From Acidimicrobiia bacterium (lineage in GTDB: Bacteria > Actinomycetota > Acidimicrobiia > Spongiisociales > SHLN01), in assembly GCA_030623545.1 (NCBI GenBank), contig JAUXLW010000101.1, positions 1 to 5,573 of the forward strand: a stretch of DNA of 5,573 bases, written 5' to 3'. Below, one piece after another: positions 4,087-5,573 of the stretch (the first letter of the stretch is position 1; each line of letters opens with the position of its first letter). The position numbers and the translations under genes are program-made. The notes under the pieces are model-generated. The model did not search any database. It was given only the letters and a program-made list of their open reading frames with translations, and was not told the origin of the DNA.

Positions 4087-5312
4087 TGAAGCTTTGGGCG
4101 CTGGTTGCCTCGGTGGCGATAGTGGCAAGCGCCTGCGCCGGAGGCAACGACAACGAGCCCGGGGCGTCCCTCAACTGGTCGCGGGTCCCGGCGGGCGGGA
4201 CCGTCTTGAGCGGGGCAGGTAATCAGAGGATGTTGAGCGTGACCGCCGGAGGGCCAGGCCTGGTCGCTGTAGGTCGGGAGGAAACGGGCGCCGATATCGA
4301 CGGGGCGGTGTGGACTTCTGTTGATGGGTTGACGTGGTTGCGGGTCCCCGATGAGCAGGGGGTGTTCGGAGGCACGGGGGATCAGCTGATGGAGAGTGTG
4401 GCCGCCGGAGGGCCGGGCCTGGTGGCGGTGGGGCGGGAGAATCTGGGCGACGGTTTTGACGGGGCGGTGTGGACTTCTGTTGATGGGTTGACTTGGTTGC
4501 GGGTCCCCGATGAGGCGGGAGTGTTGGGTGGCACGGGGGATCAGCTGGTGGAGAGTGTGGTTGCGGGAGGGCCGGGCCTGGTCGCAGTTGGAATGGAGGA
4601 GTCGGCCACCGGGTTTGATGCGTTGGTGTGGACTTCTGTTGATGGGTTGACATGGTTGCGGGTCCCCGATGACGAGCCAGCCTTCGGCGGTAACGGCGAC
4701 CAAACGATGAACAGCGTGACCGTTGGAGGGCCCGGCCTGGTGGCAGTCGGATGGGAGGAATCGGCCACCGGGTTCGATGCGGCGGTGTGGAGCTCTGTTG
4801 ATGGGTTGACGTGGTCTCGGGTCCCCGAGGGGGGTGCCGTGTTTGGCGGTGCCGGCGACCAGCTGATGGAGAGTGTGGCTGCCGGAGGACCGGGCCTGGT
4901 GGCAGTCGGTTGGGACGGGTCCGGCGGCGAGCTTCGTTCACCGGCTGTCGGGTTGGATGGGGCGGTGTGGACTTCCGTTGACGGGTTGACGTGGTCGCGG
5001 GTCTCCGACGACGAGGCTGTGCTGGGTGGTGAGGGTTTTCAGCAGATGTTGGGCGTAACCGTTGGAGGGCCCGGCCTGGTGGCGGTGGGGCGGGACGAAT
5101 CGGGCACCACCGACTTCGATGCGGCGGTGTGGAGCTCGGTTGATGGGATCACGTGGTCGCGGATCCCCCACGACGAGGCGGTCCTGGGCGGAGTGGGCTT
5201 TCAGCACATGAGGAGCGTGACCCTCGGAGGGCCCGGCCTGGTGGCAGTCGGATTGGAGCTCGGGGGTGCCGGTGCTGATGCGGCCGTGTGGGTGACGACG
5301 ACGGAGGACTGA
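4086..5312 (+). CDS. Surface lipoprotein with seven-bladed Asp-box-like beta-propeller
   Basis: The 408-residue product starts with a lipoprotein signal, MKLWALVASVAIVASAC, so Cys17 should be lipidated and the protein anchored outside the membrane. The rest is seven repeats of about 53 residues built around SVDGLTW, RVPD, GG.GDQ and GGPGLVAVG. GGPGLVAVG occurs at 55, 108, 161, 214, 267, 327 and 381; SVDGLTW or SVDGITW at 78, 131, 184, 237, 297 and 351. The motif resembles the BNR/Asp-box turn, one residue shorter. The C-terminal AVWVTTTED (400-408) plus the N-terminal LNWSRVP (29-35) complete the seventh unit, as in a closed propeller. Unit 4 carries 7 extra residues (around 277-288). No catalytic set of a sialidase or other enzyme is visible, so a binding or scaffold role is a guess. 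The start is the only ATG giving a full signal peptide. Confidence 0.85.
   Translation: MKLWALVASVAIVASACAGGNDNEPGASLNWSRVPAGGTVLSGAGNQRMLSVTAGGPGLVAVGREETGADIDGAVWTSVDGLTWLRVPDEQGVFGGTGDQLMESVAAGGPGLVAVGRENLGDGFDGAVWTSVDGLTWLRVPDEAGVLGGTGDQLVESVVAGGPGLVAVGMEESATGFDALVWTSVDGLTWLRVPDDEPAFGGNGDQTMNSVTVGGPGLVAVGWEESATGFDAAVWSSVDGLTWSRVPEGGAVFGGAGDQLMESVAAGGPGLVAVGWDGSGGELRSPAVGLDGAVWTSVDGLTWSRVSDDEAVLGGEGFQQMLGVTVGGPGLVAVGRDESGTTDFDAAVWSSVDGITWSRIPHDEAVLGGVGFQHMRSVTLGGPGLVAVGLELGGAGADAAVWVTTTED
4305..5282 (+). repeat. Six in-frame tandem coding repeats of 159-180 bp
   Basis: Units begin at 4305, 4464, 4623, 4782, 4962 and 5124, with lengths of 159, 159, 159, 180, 162 and 159 bp. Parts are almost unchanged in DNA: 4299-4355 and 4458-4514 differ at one of 57 bases, and that change is silent. 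The corresponding part of the third unit (4626-4672) is also close. Later units have diverged more. This pattern points to recent duplication or gene conversion among the first units. Confidence 0.9.
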
Positions 5313-5340
5313 CGCGGTCCGGAGCTGGCCTCGCTTCCAG

Positions 5341-5423
5341 GATTGACCAAACGCAGACTCCTTCTTGCTCTCCGTCGTGGAGATCGGTTGCTCTGGCGAT
5401 GCAGCCATCGTCACTGGTCAATC
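5341..5423. terminator. Nested inverted repeats between convergent genes
   Basis: gattgacca (5341-5349) is the perfect inverse of tggtcaatc (5415-5423). Inside lies a tighter hairpin pairing 5394-5401 with 5406-5413 (eight pairs, one G-U, four-base loop). The structure covers the space where the lipoprotein gene and the minus-strand gene meet, and overlaps the latter's stop codon. It could halt transcription from both sides, but no T-run follows on either strand, so it is not a textbook intrinsic terminator. Confidence 0.4.
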
Positions 5424-5573
5424 GGCTGTTGCTAAATCCGACTCGTCGGACCTCGAGCGGAGACGCCACAGCAACCACATCGCGATCGGAACCAGCCAGA
5501 TGAATGGGAGGGCGACGCCGAGGGCGAGGATGAGGACCCGTCCGAGGTTGGCTAGGGAGCCGAGGCTGGCCGA
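5418..5573 (-). CDS. C-terminal end of a membrane protein (DUF4349-like tail), partial
   Basis: The frame enters from the right edge and ends at TGA (complement of 5418-5420), leaving 51 residues. It begins SASLGSLANLGRVLILALGV, continues with ALPFIWLVPIAMWLLWRLRS and ends in an acidic tail (RSDESDLATAD). This is one long hydrophobic helix followed by basic residues, the positive-inside pattern of a C-terminal anchor with a short cytoplasmic tail. The ALP within the helix and the WRLR ending recall the C-terminus of actinobacterial DUF4349 proteins, but that is a resemblance only. Codons are GC-rich at the third position, as in the neighbouring genes. The gene converges on the lipoprotein gene with 105 nt between stop codons. 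Its start and main domain lie outside the window. Confidence 0.65.
   Translation of the reverse strand, partial: SASLGSLANLGRVLILALGVALPFIWLVPIAMWLLWRLRSRSDESDLATAD

Noticed and set aside
3990..4941. Long minus-strand frames across the lipoprotein gene (3990-4703 and 4171-4941)
   Set aside because: They are long only because the coding repeat lacks antisense stops. Their peptides are His/Pro/Arg-rich shadows that repeat with the propeller units.
4305..5282. Regular repeats as CRISPR or a non-coding satellite
   Set aside because: The units are 159-180 bp, stay in frame, and encode a consistent propeller motif.
4086..5312. The propeller lipoprotein as a sialidase
   Set aside because: The SVDGLTW turns only resemble Asp boxes. 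No FRIP motif or catalytic Arg triad is visible, and the protein is almost entirely repeats.

Overview
The window looks like chromosomal DNA from a high-GC actinobacterium, and I would guess a member of the Acidimicrobiia. The evidence is the GC-rich third codon positions, GTG starts, a start that looks leaderless, Thr/Ser-rich linkers of the 'TTSTTLP' kind in a secreted protein, and the tRNA order Glu-Asp-Phe, which also occurs in mycobacteria. The taxonomic call is inference, because no marker gene is present.

Layout. Positions 1-404 hold no convincing gene. They hold two families of imperfect direct repeats and some G/C-rich inverted repeats. A tRNA cluster follows: tRNA-Glu(UUC) 405-477, tRNA-Asp(GUC) 482-559 and tRNA-Phe(GAA) 645-717. 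Between Asp and Phe lies a decayed copy of the 3' half of tRNA-Asp (582-642), together with an inverted T-arm-like segment (572-583). A GTG-started gene for a DASS/SLC13-type anion transporter (764-2467) begins 46 nt after tRNA-Phe. It carries an unusual soluble domain of about 100 residues between its first two membrane helices. After about 200 nt without a clear gene comes a candidate 50-residue ORF (2666-2818), which overlaps the start of a secreted glucose/sorbosone-dehydrogenase-like protein (GTG 2758 to 3975). Next is a lipoprotein gene (4086-5312) encoding a closed seven-bladed repeat protein whose first blades are nearly identical at the DNA level. A convergent gene on the minus strand enters from the right edge. 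Only its C-terminal 51 codons (5418-5573) are visible, and they encode one membrane helix and a basic/acidic tail.

How the genes work together. Three of the four protein products act at or outside the membrane: an anion importer, a probable PQQ-type sugar dehydrogenase and a surface lipoprotein. The fourth, partial product is also membrane-bound. The spacings (198 to 218 nt, then 110 nt) and the lack of coupling do not support one operon, and I see no clear multi-gene system. The less ordinary features are the extra domain in the transporter, the recently amplified and circularly closed propeller, the tRNA-Asp remnant with its inverted partner, and the possible small ORF ahead of the dehydrogenase.
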